A stretch of DNA of 64,000 nt from Channallabes apus (taxonomy: Eukaryota; Chordata; Actinopteri; Siluriformes; Clariidae), in assembly GCA_030522415.1 (NCBI GenBank), contig CM060105.1, forward strand, positions 13,417,206-13,481,205, read 5' to 3'. The notes beneath the pieces were generated by a model, which worked only from the letters and a program-made list of their open reading frames with translations, ran no database searches and had not been told where the DNA came from. The first letter of the stretch is position 1. Each line of letters opens with the position of its first letter. This document shows, in pieces, positions 9,150-21,737 of the stretch. The position numbers and the translations under genes were made by a program.

Positions 9150-11733
9150 CACACACACACACACACAGACACACACACTCCCCTGAGCCCTCGGGAAACA
9201 TCCAATCACCGTCGGTATACAAATGAGTCAAGACGCAGCCTAACGTGGTGTCGTGTCGGATTTCAGTGGTCACGGAGTGGGAAGACTTTGAAGAAGCTGC
9301 AGTGACAGCTGAACAACTTCACTTTTCCGTTTACCTCTGAGGAAAAAAAGCTGTATTTTGTTTGTTTATGTCTAGAATTTTTATAGTAGTAAGAGAGAGT
9401 TATAGTTTGGTCTGTATTGTTGTTCGCACCCTTGTAGAGAATAAATAAATGAATAACACCTTCATATCCCCTCTCAAGAGTGTCAGAGTCCATTGTTAGT
9501 TTTAATGATCTGGCTGAAACTAATTATCACTACATAAGTACCCTAACACCATTGATCATGAGTCTCAGCTGAACCTAATTCTATACTTGTAACAGAAAAT
9601 GTAGATGCAGATTCCAAATGTGTATTTATATAATAGATAGATAGATAGATGTGTGTGTGTGTGTGTGTGTGTAGGCTCTACGCAGGGGCAAGAGAGGGCA
9701 GCGCACCCTTAAATGTCTGCACATGTTAATATATTCCTAAAATGTATATATTACAAGTTGATGAACTGATCTGCGGTAGCGATGACGTCACAGTCCGACA
9801 GCTTTAGAATGATGTTTGATCAGGTCTACTGTATATTCTGAACATAGAACTGCAAAATGTCTGATACAGTACTTTGGGGGAAACAAAGACTTGAACTGTT
9901 AAGTAATAACATTATTAATAACAAATATGTAATAGTTTTGATATTTGAAATTTTTTTTATTTTAATGTAAAAGGACTATAGATAGAGACTTATAAGCAGC
10001 TGGTGTATCCGGGTTGTTTAATGAACTTTAAGCAAAAAGACAACATGTATTCATCTGTTTTATATTAATTACTGTTTTAACTTTGACTAGTTTTGGAAGA
10101 ATAAATTGAACTGTTAAAGTCATGTTTTGCGTGTTTTAATTTTGGGGGATTGTTTGGGTATTTAAAAATTGTTTAGTTGAACCAACAACTTCAATGGGCA
10201 AAAAATGGGACACAACTTTGTTTTAAATAGTCAAAGAGTTGGGCTGAAAATAATAATTATTGATCATAGAAACAAATGAAACCAGTTAAACACTTGATTA
10301 TATGTATTTGTGTTTGTGACCCATAATAATTTTTTCTCAGTATAAATAAATGTTTTGGGTTTTAAGAACTCCAAAAGAGCAACGACAAACTTGGTATTCT
10401 CCATTGAGGTTTGTCACCTTCCACTCCTGGTGTTAATTGCTCTGTGTGTGCGTGTGTGTTTTTGGTGGGGGGATGGGTGTGTGTGCGTGTTTTCGGCTGT
10501 TCAGCAGTTCTAAACACAAGCACAGTTTTTGTCCTTAACTAAAATACTTCAATACGTTAATAATGAATTTATTTTGTTGAATAAGGTAATAAGCGATATT
10601 TAAACCAAACCAGCAAGTTAAGTAAGTGTTCCATACATTAAAGTACTGTGTATAACCAAGTGCCCTAGCAAACACAGTTACAGTACAGTTTACAGTACAA
10701 ACAGAGTGTGTGCGCTGGGGGGATTGGAAGGTGAGTGAGAATACTCATTTACAAGACAAAAGACGGTCAGAGGCAGCGCCGTTCTAGACCAGACAACACG
10801 GGGTGGGGGGAGGGGGGCATCATGTTCGAGCACTGTTTTTACCTGGCCTTACTGTATAGTAACAGTATTGTATTTGCTGAATTGTGTTGAGGCACGCAAA
10901 CCCCCAGACCACAATAAGGTGGCAATCCCTCAGGGGGAAACTAAAAAAAATAAAAAATATATATATAATTATATAATAAAATATCCTTAATCCAGATTTT
11001 ATCAATGACATAACATTTATCTAAGCTGGATGGTCTAATTCTCAAAACCGTTTAACCTAAAAAAAACATAACACACTATAACTAGAATATTTACAAAACT
11101 GAAAGGTTTTCTTATGAATAATAAAAAAAAAACATTATAACTCAAAAAGATCATATTATGTTTATATATATATATATTTTATAGTAACTGTAAGACTTAA
11201 CACACTATAACTAAAATATTTACAAAACTGAAAGGTTGTCTTATGAATAATAAAAAATACAAACTAAATTAAAACAGATGGGCTGTTGAACAGATCATAA
11301 TATGTTTTATGTTTTCTGATTATAAATGATATATGGGTTGATTTTAGAAAGGCTAAATCAAATAGCTAGTTTTGGTAATGTCAGTCCAGTAACTATACTA
11401 TGTAAAAGTAATTATAATATGAATTAATTAAGGGCAGGACCTAACCTAATGTTAATAATTTACACCATGATAACATTAGTATTCATGTTTTTGTATTTTT
11501 GTATTAACATTTTAAATGTTCAAATGAACGTTTCAGAGTATATAATTTGTCGTGTCATCTGTGATTGAGATCCATGAGTTAAATTGAAATATTTTTTATA
11601 GGTAGTAAGCCAGGTTTTAGTAACCTGCTTTAGTAATGGGCTCTAAAAGACAATGGAACATTACAGAACGTGCGAGTTGACGCCCATGCACAGATTAAAA
11701 TGTTCATTTGAATTAAAATGACACACGCATGTC

Positions 11734-11781
<48 letters not shown>

Positions 11782-12718
11782 CTAAAAAATGCTGGGTTAA
11801 AAACAATCTGGGTTGTTTTTAACCCAGAAAGATGGGTTAAATATTCAATCCAAATGCTAGGTCATATTTAACTATAATGCTGGGTTAATTCTACCACATA
11901 AATGGTTCAAATGTTCTACCCATATGTTTGGGGTTTGTTGGTTCATTTTAACTGGAATGTTGGGTTAATTCTACCTCACAAATAGGTTATTATTATTTTC
12001 ATGTTTTACAGTGAATCTGTAAAAAAAACACCCATGTCTATTAAACAGTTAAATTATTTTGATATACTTGCCTATTACAAAAAAACATACATATATGCAA
12101 TAAACACCATCCTATTACATGTTCTTAGAAAAAAATATGTATTTTTCAAAAGCACAAGAACAGATAATCAACAGCGACATCATTACTATACTATCATTGA
12201 TAAGGGCGGGATGGAGTAATTGCACAAATGGACTGAGGCAGCTTCTACAGAGCAGGATCTCTCTGTGACTTCAGATATCTTTTCTGAAGAACAAAACTAT
12301 TCAGCTATTTTTTTTTTTTGTTTGGTTAGATTAGTTCTGAACTCGCTTCCGTGAAACTATCGCTAAAACAATGTACTGAGCCCTCCTGAGGATATAAAGC
12401 TTTATTATTGTGTTTGAATAAATATTCAGATCTACCACAGCAGGTAATAAACTATGGTGTGTCATAACCGAAGCAAACACCACGATTATGCCTCGTTTCG
12501 TTCGACGGGAACGTGGTTCACTTGGCCGCGGAATGGGAATGTAAACCTGTGGAATGTTTCACTGTTTATGCTCACATAAGAGGAACAAAAGCTCAATGAG
12601 GACTAAACCAATGATTTCGGTAACTCCACTGAGTGTAACATCTGCATAGTGACACTGAACATCTTCACTTTTCCGTTTAACTCTGAAAAAAAAGCTGTAT
12701 TTTGTACACATACTGTAG

Positions 12719-12740
<22 letters not shown>
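9150..12740. repeat. Tandem array, copy A of a 3.58 kb unit
   Basis: From the CA tract near 9150 this sequence recurs 3580-3588 bases further on, seemingly base for base apart from microsatellite lengths. The unit starts at a CA repeat, has no ORF over 76 codons, and holds GATA/GT repeats (9630-9672), a TA tract (11744-11779), a TGCTGGGTTAA-rich stretch (11783-11990) and a second CA tract (12720-12748). No gene is apparent. Confidence 0.9.
11783..11990. repeat. Degenerate GGGTTAA-type repeat, transposon-like
   Basis: The motif GCTGGGTTAA and relatives recur at irregular spacing, and TGGGTTGTTTTTAACCCAG forms a small inverted repeat. This resembles non-autonomous DNA transposon ends seen in fish, but no full terminal repeats or target duplication could be set. 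The same stretch recurs at 15371-15578. Confidence 0.45.
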
Positions 12741-12752
<12 letters not shown>

Positions 12753-15313
12753 ACACACTCCCCTGAGCCCTCGGGAAACATCCAATCACCGTCGGTATAC
12801 AAATGAGTCAAGACGCAGCCTAACGTGGTGTCGTGTCGGATTTCAGTGGTCACGGAGTGGGAAGACTTTGAAGAAGCTGCAGTGACAGCTGAACAACTTC
12901 ACTTTTCCGTTTACCTCTGAGGAAAAAAAGCTGTATTTTGTTTGTTTATGTCTAGAATTTTTATAGTAGTAAGAGAGAGTTATAGTTTGGTCTGTATTGT
13001 TGTTCGCACCCTTGTAGAGAATAAATAAATGAATAACACCTTCATATCCCCTCTCAAGAGTGTCAGAGTCCATTGTTAGTTTTAATGATCTGGCTGAAAC
13101 TAATTATCACTACATAAGTACCCTAACACCATTGATCATGAGTCTCAGCTGAACCTAATTCTATACTTGTAACAGAAAATGTAGATGCAGATTCCAAATG
13201 TGTATTTATATAATAGATAGATAGATAGATGTGTGTGTGTGTGTGTGTGTGTAGGCTCTACGCAGGGGCAAGAGAGGGCAGCGCACCCTTAAATGTCTGC
13301 ACATGTTAATATATTCCTAAAATGTATATATTACAAGTTGATGAACTGATCTGCGGTAGCGATGACGTCACAGTCCGACAGCTTTAGAATGATGTTTGAT
13401 CAGGTCTACTGTATATTCTGAACATAGAACTGCAAAATGTCTGATACAGTACTTTGGGGGAAACAAAGACTTGAACTGTTAAGTAATAACATTATTAATA
13501 ACAAATATGTAATAGTTTTGATATTTGAAATTTTTTTTATTTTAATGTAAAAGGACTATAGATAGAGACTTATAAGCAGCTGGTGTATCCGGGTTGTTTA
13601 ATGAACTTTAAGCAAAAAGACAACATGTATTCATCTGTTTTATATTAATTACTGTTTTAACTTTGACTAGTTTTGGAAGAATAAATTGAACTGTTAAAGT
13701 CATGTTTTGCGTGTTTTAATTTTGGGGGATTGTTTGGGTATTTAAAAATTGTTTAGTTGAACCAACAACTTCAATGGGCAAAAAATGGGACACAACTTTG
13801 TTTTAAATAGTCAAAGAGTTGGGCTGAAAATAATAATTATTGATCATAGAAACAAATGAAACCAGTTAAACACTTGATTATATGTATTTGTGTTTGTGAC
13901 CCATAATAATTTTTTCTCAGTATAAATAAATGTTTTGGGTTTTAAGAACTCCAAAAGAGCAACGACAAACTTGGTATTCTCCATTGAGGTTTGTCACCTT
14001 CCACTCCTGGTGTTAATTGCTCTGTGTGTGCGTGTGTGTTTTTGGTGGGGGGATGGGTGTGTGTGCGTGTTTTCGGCTGTTCAGCAGTTCTAAACACAAG
14101 CACAGTTTTTGTCCTTAACTAAAATACTTCAATACGTTAATAATGAATTTATTTTGTTGAATAAGGTAATAAGCGATATTTAAACCAAACCAGCAAGTTA
14201 AGTAAGTGTTCCATACATTAAAGTACTGTGTATAACCAAGTGCCCTAGCAAACACAGTTACAGTACAGTTTACAGTACAAACAGAGTGTGTGCGCTGGGG
14301 GGATTGGAAGGTGAGTGAGAATACTCATTTACAAGACAAAAGACGGTCAGAGGCAGCGCCGTTCTAGACCAGACAACACGGGGTGGGGGGAGGGGGGCAT
14401 CATGTTCGAGCACTGTTTTTACCTGGCCTTACTGTATAGTAACAGTATTGTATTTGCTGAATTGTGTTGAGGCACGCAAACCCCCAGACCACAATAAGGT
14501 GGCAATCCCTCAGGGGGAAACTAAAAAAAATAAAAAATATATATATAATTATATAATAAAATATCCTTAATCCAGATTTTATCAATGACATAACATTTAT
14601 CTAAGCTGGATGGTCTAATTCTCAAAACCGTTTAACCTAAAAAAAACATAACACACTATAACTAGAATATTTACAAAACTGAAAGGTTTTCTTATGAATA
14701 ATAAAAAAAAAACATTATAACTCAAAAAGATCATATTATGTTTATATATATATATATTTTATAGTAACTGTAAGACTTAACACACTATAACTAAAATATT
14801 TACAAAACTGAAAGGTTGTCTTATGAATAATAAAAAATACAAACTAAATTAAAACAGATGGGCTGTTGAACAGATCATAATATGTTTTATGTTTTCTGAT
14901 TATAAATGATATATGGGTTGATTTTAGAAAGGCTAAATCAAATAGCTAGTTTTGGTAATGTCAGTCCAGTAACTATACTATGTAAAAGTAATTATAATAT
15001 GAATTAATTAAGGGCAGGACCTAACCTAATGTTAATAATTTACACCATGATAACATTAGTATTCATGTTTTTGTATTTTTGTATTAACATTTTAAATGTT
15101 CAAATGAACGTTTCAGAGTATATAATTTGTCGTGTCATCTGTGATTGAGATCCATGAGTTAAATTGAAATATTTTTTATAGGTAGTAAGCCAGGTTTTAG
15201 TAACCTGCTTTAGTAATGGGCTCTAAAAGACAATGGAACATTACAGAACGTGCGAGTTGACGCCCATGCACAGATTAAAATGTTCATTTGAATTAAAATG
15301 ACACACGCATGTC

Positions 15314-15369
<56 letters not shown>

Positions 15370-16307
15370 CTAAAAAATGCTGGGTTAAAAACAATCTGGG
15401 TTGTTTTTAACCCAGAAAGATGGGTTAAATATTCAATCCAAATGCTAGGTCATATTTAACTATAATGCTGGGTTAATTCTACCACATAAATGGTTCAAAT
15501 GTTCTACCCATATGTTTGGGGTTTGTTGGTTCATTTTAACTGGAATGTTGGGTTAATTCTACCTCACAAATAGGTTATTATTATTTTCATGTTTTACAGT
15601 GAATCTGTAAAAAAAACACCCATGTCTATTAAACAGTTAAATTATTTTGATATACTTGCCTATTACAAAAAAACATACATATATGCAATAAACACCATCC
15701 TATTACATGTTCTTAGAAAAAAATATGTATTTTTCAAAAGCACAAGAACAGATAATCAACAGCGACATCATTACTATACTATCATTGATAAGGGCGGGAT
15801 GGAGTAATTGCACAAATGGACTGAGGCAGCTTCTACAGAGCAGGATCTCTCTGTGACTTCAGATATCTTTTCTGAAGAACAAAACTATTCAGCTATTTTT
15901 TTTTTTTTGTTTGGTTAGATTAGTTCTGAACTCGCTTCCGTGAAACTATCGCTAAAACAATGTACTGAGCCCTCCTGAGGATATAAAGCTTTATTATTGT
16001 GTTTGAATAAATATTCAGATCTACCACAGCAGGTAATAAACTATGGTGTGTCATAACCGAAGCAAACACCACGATTATGCCTCGTTTCGTTCGACGGGAA
16101 CGTGGTTCACTTGGCCGCGGAATGGGAATGTAAACCTGTGGAATGTTTCACTGTTTATGCTCACATAAGAGGAACAAAAGCTCAATGAGGACTAAACCAA
16201 TGATTTCGGTAACTCCACTGAGTGTAACATCTGCATAGTGACACTGAACATCTTCACTTTTCCGTTTAACTCTGAAAAAAAAGCTGTATTTTGTACACAT
16301 ACTGTAG

Positions 16308-16328
<21 letters not shown>
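12741..16328. repeat. Tandem array, copy B
   Basis: Offset 3580 from copy A at its left and 3588 at its right. The extra bases are in the TA tract (15323-15367 against 11744-11779). Elsewhere no difference was noticed by eye. Confidence 0.9.
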
Positions 16329-16341
<13 letters not shown>

Positions 16342-16945
16342 ACACACTCCCCTGAGCCCTCGGGAAACATCCAATCACCGTCGGTATACAAATGAGTCAA
16401 GACGCAGCCTAACGTGGTGTCGTGTCGGATTTCAGTGGTCACGGAGTGGGAAGACTTTGAAGAAGCTGCAGTGACAGCTGAACAACTTCACTTTTCCGTT
16501 TACCTCTGAGGAAAAAAAGCTGTATTTTGTTTGTTTATGTCTAGAATTTTTATAGTAGTAAGAGAGAGTTATAGTTTGGTCTGTATTGTTGTTCGCACCC
16601 TTGTAGAGAATAAATAAATGAATAACACCTTCATATCCCCTCTCAAGAGTGTCAGAGTCCATTGTTAGTTTTAATGATCTGGCTGAAACTAATTATCACT
16701 ACATAAGTACCCTAACACCATTGATCATGAGTCTCAGCTGAACCTAATTCTATACTTGTAACAGAAAATGTAGATGCAGATTCCAAATGTGTATTTATAT
16801 AATAGATAGATAGATAGATGTGTGTGTGTGTGTGTGTAGGCTCTACGCAGGGGCAAGAGAGGGCAGCGCAACCTTAAATGTCTGCACATGTTAATATATT
16901 CCTAAAATGTATATATTACAAGTTGATAAACTGATCTGCGGTAGC
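16329..16945. repeat. Tandem array, partial copy C
   Basis: Matches the first about 615 bases of the unit (offset 3589) and then leaves it after CTGATCTGCGGTAGCG. It has a shorter GT tract and single-base changes (for example GCGCAACC for GCGCACCC), so it is older or freer to drift than A and B. Confidence 0.85.
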
Positions 16946-16974
16946 GGAAAAATCCGCTGAAATAGGACAGGCAC

Positions 16975-16996
16975 ACTAACCCGCACACACACACAT

Positions 16997-17028
<32 letters not shown>

Positions 17029-17080
17029 CTCCCTTGAGCCCTGCGTCTGTCGGATTTCAGCGGTCACGGAAAGACTTTGA
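16975..17080. repeat. Diverged fourth head module of the array
   Basis: A CA/CG repeat, then CTCCCTTGAGCCCTG, GTCGGATTTCAGCGGTCACGG and AAGACTTTGAAGCAG, with deletions, resemble the unit head at 12730-12890. This points to repeated duplication of the same CA-flanked head. Confidence 0.7.
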
Positions 17081-18253
17081 AGCAGTTTATATATGAATCT
17101 AAGCTTGAACTTATCAGCATTGTAAATATATAATACTTTTCAAATAAAATCGCTATTACTTTGACCCTGAAGTTTAGTTTAGCACACAAAAAAAACAGAA
17201 AAGTCATTTCTGGTAAATCAACGGAATGTGTAGTTTATTTACAGTAATTCATTAAAAAATGAATATACATTGTACAGTACACGGTAAACACGGGAAAGAT
17301 TACAAAATGAAAAAACAAACAGTGTCTACTTTATAAACAGCTTAGTATGTGCGTCGAGATGCTGAAATCCCTTGCATGTTTTTGCTTCCAAGTGGAGAGA
17401 TATTTGACCGATAGCCTAGAACAAAAGATCTATAGGTGTGATCACAACCCCCTCCGACCGACCGTGCCATCAATCACTGACCACCTCAGAAGTTCCCTCC
17501 AATGTATGGCTGCAATACTTGTTTTGCAAGTATTTTTAACACCATTCAAAGGCTTCAAAGGGGCAGTTATCGGCTATGACACGTTGAAGGAGAACTTAAT
17601 AGTTCTCAAAAATAGTGTAAATGTCTGCAACAATCACTAACCATTAAAATGTTTTTTTTGTAATTAAACACGAAAATATTAATTATATTTCCATATATAT
17701 ACATACACACACACACACAAGGGCGTAGGTTTGCTACCTATTACTCCCTATAATAATGTAAACATTGCTAATTTATGTTTTGGAAAGAAACTTAAGTAAT
17801 TATTTCATCTATATCTTTCATAAATCACACAACTAAAATATAATTAAACAGTTTATTCACCAACATTACCAAATATTTGTGACATTCACAGTCTAGATCC
17901 AAGTTGTCTTTTTAATAAAAGTGCATTCAGCTAAATTTTGCATCCATAGAAAAAAACTGCACGGCACCAGGTCCTGAAATACTTGTTTTAAACAAAATTG
18001 TGTAAAATAATAAATAAATAAAATACAGCATTCATTTAGAAATAAAATGCAGCAGAAAATACTTTAAACAAACTGTAGAATAAACGTTAAAACGTAATAG
18101 CCCTCTGAAGCAGTGAAGTTGCAACTTTCAAATCAGCACTCTGGACTAGTGCACTTAAAAGTATGCCATTGAAACCTTAATGCATGAAAACATTTTAAGC
18201 TGAACATGTAAACACAACATGTAAACACTTGTAGTCAAGCCAAATCAAATGTT
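17081..18253. other. AT-rich stretch without recognised gene
   Basis: A 97-codon plus-strand frame (17347-17640) has no recognised motif and is probably chance. Since remnants of a minus-strand gene end at 18254, this may be its 3' untranslated side. Confidence 0.5.
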
Positions 18254-18429
18254 TTAAGATGATAACTTCATCTTTAAAGCTTGCACTTTTGGTGATAGCT
18301 TAATCCCATCAAGTTCTAGAAGAACTTTCTGAAAATAGCCTCTCCTTCAAGGATTATGGATACACCAACCGGTTCTTCCCCTTCAACGGACGACAAGGAT
18401 TTTAAGAAGGTGTCACTTCGTCTGTCCCC
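18254..18429 (-). pseudogene. Last exon of a SAMD3-like fish gene, with internal deletion
   Basis: On the minus strand ATGCAG|GGGGACAG is a splice acceptor. The exon then reads GDRRSDTFLKSLSSVEGEEP and VGVSIILEGEA, and after a frame change FQKVLLELDGIKLSPKVQAL and KMKLSS, stop. From memory of the family, SAM-domain-containing protein 3-like proteins of fish end this way, with a further stretch between the two blocks. Here that stretch is missing and the frames no longer join, so I call it a pseudogene. Its other exons are lost or not recognised, and its role is unknown. Confidence 0.55.
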
Positions 18430-18821
18430 CTGCATAAAATTTACAAGAAAATAAATCATTTATTTTGAGAAGCAAAAAAATCTGAATTGCTTCAACCTGT
18501 GCTGACTTCATTGAGAAAAAAATAATAATAAAAATAAATGATAATAAAAAAATGACCATCACTTCATATTGTTAAACTTGGGTTAAATTGCTTTATCTTG
18601 CATCAGTAAAACATGGCATGAGATGGCTTTACAGTGTCAGGAAATCCTATGATGAATGCTGAGTTTGTATTTAAAGGGTTAGTCCAAACATGAAAATTCG
18701 TTCAATAATTACTCATTTATATATTCATTTGCATTTATACAGTATGCTTCTGTCCAATACAACAAACACTATATTCAAGGTATTAATAAATTGTATAATT
18801 AATAAGAAAACAATGCTTTAC

Positions 18822-18878
18822 CAGGCAATCATCAAAGAGATCCTCTTCAGATTCACGTCTCATCTTTACACTTTGTTT
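18822..18878 (-). pseudogene. Candidate internal exon of the same minus-strand gene
   Basis: TATTTTCACAG|AAACAAAG is a good acceptor and GATTGCCTG|GTAAAG a donor on the minus strand. The 57 bases between read KQSVKMRRESEEDLFDDCL without a stop, phase 0 at both ends. The acidic, polar peptide resembles linker exons of the SAMD3-like family. It sits 0.4 kb upstream of the C-terminal exon, in the right order. Confidence 0.4.
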
Positions 18879-19174
18879 CTGTGAAAATATTTACATTGTA
18901 TCATTACATAATCTTTTATTCGTACAACTACATTCAGGCATTTCTTCATCTTTTGTAAGTTTGCCTTTATCCAAAGCAAATTACAAAAGAGGAAGGCGTC
19001 AAGCAGTGCTACTAACACAAAGTTTCTGACACCGTTAGAAAATACAAGATAGAACAGTGAGGGATTAAGGAAAAAGTGAGAAGGAAGAATCATGTGTGCA
19101 AAGATTAAGCATGTAGGGTCACAGGATGACTCGACTTATTTTTATTGTCTGCAATGCGATTTAGACAAATTAGA

Positions 19175-20152
19175 ACTGCGGTAAAGCCAGCCGCGGTTCA
19201 GAAGAACACGGTCAAGCCAGCTGCGATTGATTTTAGTGTGCGCACATATTACAGTGATTACGGTAGTTTCAGGACCGACACAGAGACAACGCGCTTTCAG
19301 AGCGCTTTTCATTTAGACGCCCAGGACTGAGAGATAATACAACATGCTCGTCAATTTTTACTTGCTTATTTATTTGCATTTCTGCTTTAATATCCGTGTT
19401 ATTTATTGGTGACTTTGACGGTTGTCTGTTACAATATTTTTCTTAAATATTCACCATTCAAATAATTGTTTTATGTAGATAAGTTACAGCAGAATTCGTA
19501 GAAAACAGACAAAATAATGTATTTAGTCTTTCTAAATACCAGAATTGATTTTTATTTTGTTTTACTGTTCAAAAGTAGCAGTTATTCTTCAATGAATGTT
19601 TTCTATAATGAGGATTAACGTCTGCTTTGGAAGAGAGGTCAAATAAACAAATGTTCACAATGGGGAAAAAAAGTTAAATAAAATGCCTTTATTTCACTTC
19701 AGAGACCTATGAAAAAATAAATTCTAGTAAGTATAAAACGCCATGGTCAGTTTTTATCCCATATAATGTACACACATTATATGATAAAAAAAAAAGTAGA
19801 AAAAAACAATGATCAGTTCTTATTCAGGACGTCCCATACTATATACACACCACATATGAAACTATTTTACTGCAGCATTTTTGAGATATGGGGCATTATT
19901 ACATTTTAAAGGGGTATAAAGACCCCATTTCTAATAAGTAGAAAACAACAATGATCAGTTCTTATTCAGGACGTCCTATACTATATACACACCACATATG
20001 AAACTATTTTACTGCAGCATTTTTCAGATATGGGGCATTCTCTCTGTGTTGTTCATGAAACTACCGTAATCGCTGTAATATGCGCGCGCACTAAAATCAA
20101 TCGCGGCTGGCTTGACCGTGTTTTTCTGAACCGCGGCTGGCTTTACCGCAGT
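19175..20152. mobile_element. hAT-type miniature element with long inverted repeats
   Basis: ACTGCGGTAAAGCCAGCCGC at the left end is matched by its reverse complement at 20133-20152, and the inverted similarity runs about 100 bases inwards. The 8-bp AAATTAGA occurs directly at both sides (19167-19174 and 20153-20160), a target duplication of the size made by hAT transposases. No transposase ORF is present in the 978 bp, so it moves only with enzyme supplied elsewhere. Confidence 0.85.
19803..20036. repeat. Direct repeat inside the hAT-type miniature element
   Basis: AACAATGATCAGTTCTTATT and about 75 following bases occur at 19806 and again at about 19947, nearly identical. A weaker version starts near 19740. 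A 140-base module has thus been duplicated inside the element. Confidence 0.8.
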
Positions 20153-20160
20153 AAATTAGA

Positions 20161-20616
20161 GCTGCTGTCAATACTGTATGAACATATGTACAGGTTCTTT
20201 ACTCGTAACTCTTTAATAAAGTTCGACTTCAGAAAAAAAAAACGTTTATTGCTAGTGCTCTTTTACCATTTAATGCTTTAACACACACGACTCAGTTTGT
20301 TCAGAAATGGCATCTAACTGGCGAGGCTTTGTCTGAAGACGCCGTTTTCACTCGGGTTGGGGGTAAGAAACACACATCTCGGTGTATTAATCCGCGCGCT
20401 CGGTTCGTTATTATTATATTTATTTATTTATTTATTTATTTACCACAGGACCCATGGGGGCTCCGTAGGTTCAGGTTTTTACACGAAAACGGTGTTTTGT
20501 GAATCTCCACACTATTAAAAACTGAAATTGCTAATTGTACGTCCTGAGATTAAGATGAACATTAATTGGGAGTCATGAAAGCGAGAATCACATCCAAAAA
20601 AGAAAGCTAAACTTAC
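20161..20616. other. Stretch without recognised gene
   Basis: Holds a TATT run (20408-20441) and otherwise unique sequence. No convincing exon is seen. Confidence 0.4.
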
Positions 20617-20712
20617 CTCGAACACGACAAACTCCAGCAGCAGCCACACCGTGTTGTACCTCCGTGATGATCCACAACCGACTGATCCACAGCGCCGGCA
20701 CAGCGACTCCAA
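20617..20712 (-). CDS. Candidate first exon of a minus-strand gene with a splice donor
   Basis: On the minus strand TGTTCGAG|GTAAGT is a strong donor. One frame before it reads SSRRYNTVWLLLEFVVFE; it has no ATG after its upstream stop, whereas another frame has an ATG at about 20720. An NRF1 half-site (GCATGCGCA) lies at the 5' side. It lies upstream of the SAMD3-like exons on the same strand, with the hAT miniature element between, so it may be the 5' end of that gene. The peptide is not firmly recognised. Confidence 0.3.
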
Positions 20713-20900
20713 ACACGCATGCGCAGTTTAATTTGCACACATTTTCGGCTTCAGTAGACACACAATACTTCAGACTGAAACACGACTGCCCCCTACAGGT
20801 AATGAAGGGCATGTTCACAGCTTCCCGCACGCAGCCGCGCAAAGCCGCGGCAAGTCACGGGATCCCTTTTCTCGAAACGCAGGTTTTTAATGGCGACATC

Positions 20901-21353
20901 TGTAAGATGGATCTGCAGAATTTGTTGTTGTGTTTATTTTATTTTATTTGTTTTAATTCATTTCATTCTACCTTATTCTATTCATTAGTTAAGAATTAAG
21001 CATTAAGTTTATTACATAGGCCCTAAGCTCTGAATGTGTTAGTTAAGCATCCATTTTGACAATCGTAAGTTGGTCTGTGATGTCATTCCACTATTACATG
21101 CATTTGTATGACTGTTGAATGATGAAAGTTTTAGTTTAGATGCGGAAGGCTACGGAAACACAAGCTTTTGACCGTGAGCTGAACGCAATCAGATAGATAT
21201 ATAGGTTGTTGTAAAAGTCAGAAATTTACAAGATACAGCTACAGGTGTTGTAACCACAGTGGATTTACTCAAGACGACTGTATGAAGTGTTGAATCTTTG
21301 ATGCTGAAAATAAAATACCAAGACAAAGAAATCATTGGACATCCGTTTTTGTG
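20901..21353 (+). repeat. BEL-type LTR, left part, interrupted by Gypsy-1
   Basis: From TGTAAGATGG onwards it follows the solo LTR at 37276-38280: TTGTTGTTGTGTTTATTTTA, GACAATCGTAAGTTGGTCTG, GGCTACGGAAACACAAGC and GATTTACTCAAGACGACTGT. It stops at TTGTG, the target duplication of Gypsy-1, and continues at 26486. Confidence 0.8.
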
Positions 21354-21737
21354 TGTCAAAGTGGACTAACCTGAGGTGACCAGAAGACGTAGCTTTAGCG
21401 GTTAGCCCAATGTAGCGTGGAGGATAAACCCAAACGCGGAAAGAAGCGAGTAGGCAGGATAGCCACGCGATTTAGTTTAAGGACTCTCACAAAAAACGGA
21501 GCAAGGGAAAAACACAAATTTATCCCACGTCCTATAAATACACACACAATAGCAAAAGACAACGGAACCAACTGGTGAGTACTCACGGTTTGCTGAAACG
21601 ACAACTGGAACTGCCATGGGCTGAACTCAATGACTGAGCGGTAAGCCATCGTTTGTTTACCTCTTTTATACTTCCTGGTTTTGCGCCCGTCTTACTTCCG
21701 GGTCCTAGTGCCGGGCGCAGATTGAGTGTGTATGACA
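21354..21737 (-). repeat. Gypsy-1 3' LTR
   Basis: 384 bp, TG...CA on either strand. It is followed at 21738 by the polypurine tract GTACCCCCCTGTCC (read on the other strand). Differs from the 5' LTR at several bases. Confidence 0.9.

Noticed and set aside
9600..9672. GATA/GT cluster as a regulatory site
   Set aside because: Simple repeats of this type are common, and the region has no other sign of an enhancer.
12559..12885. Frames of 60-78 codons with Cys-Val or Thr-His runs
   Set aside because: They are translations of CA/GT repeats on both strands and recur with the array copies; no gene.
17347..17640. A 97-codon plus-strand frame
   Set aside because: No family motif, no splice or promoter context, and it lies on the 3' side of a minus-strand gene remnant; kept only as a note.
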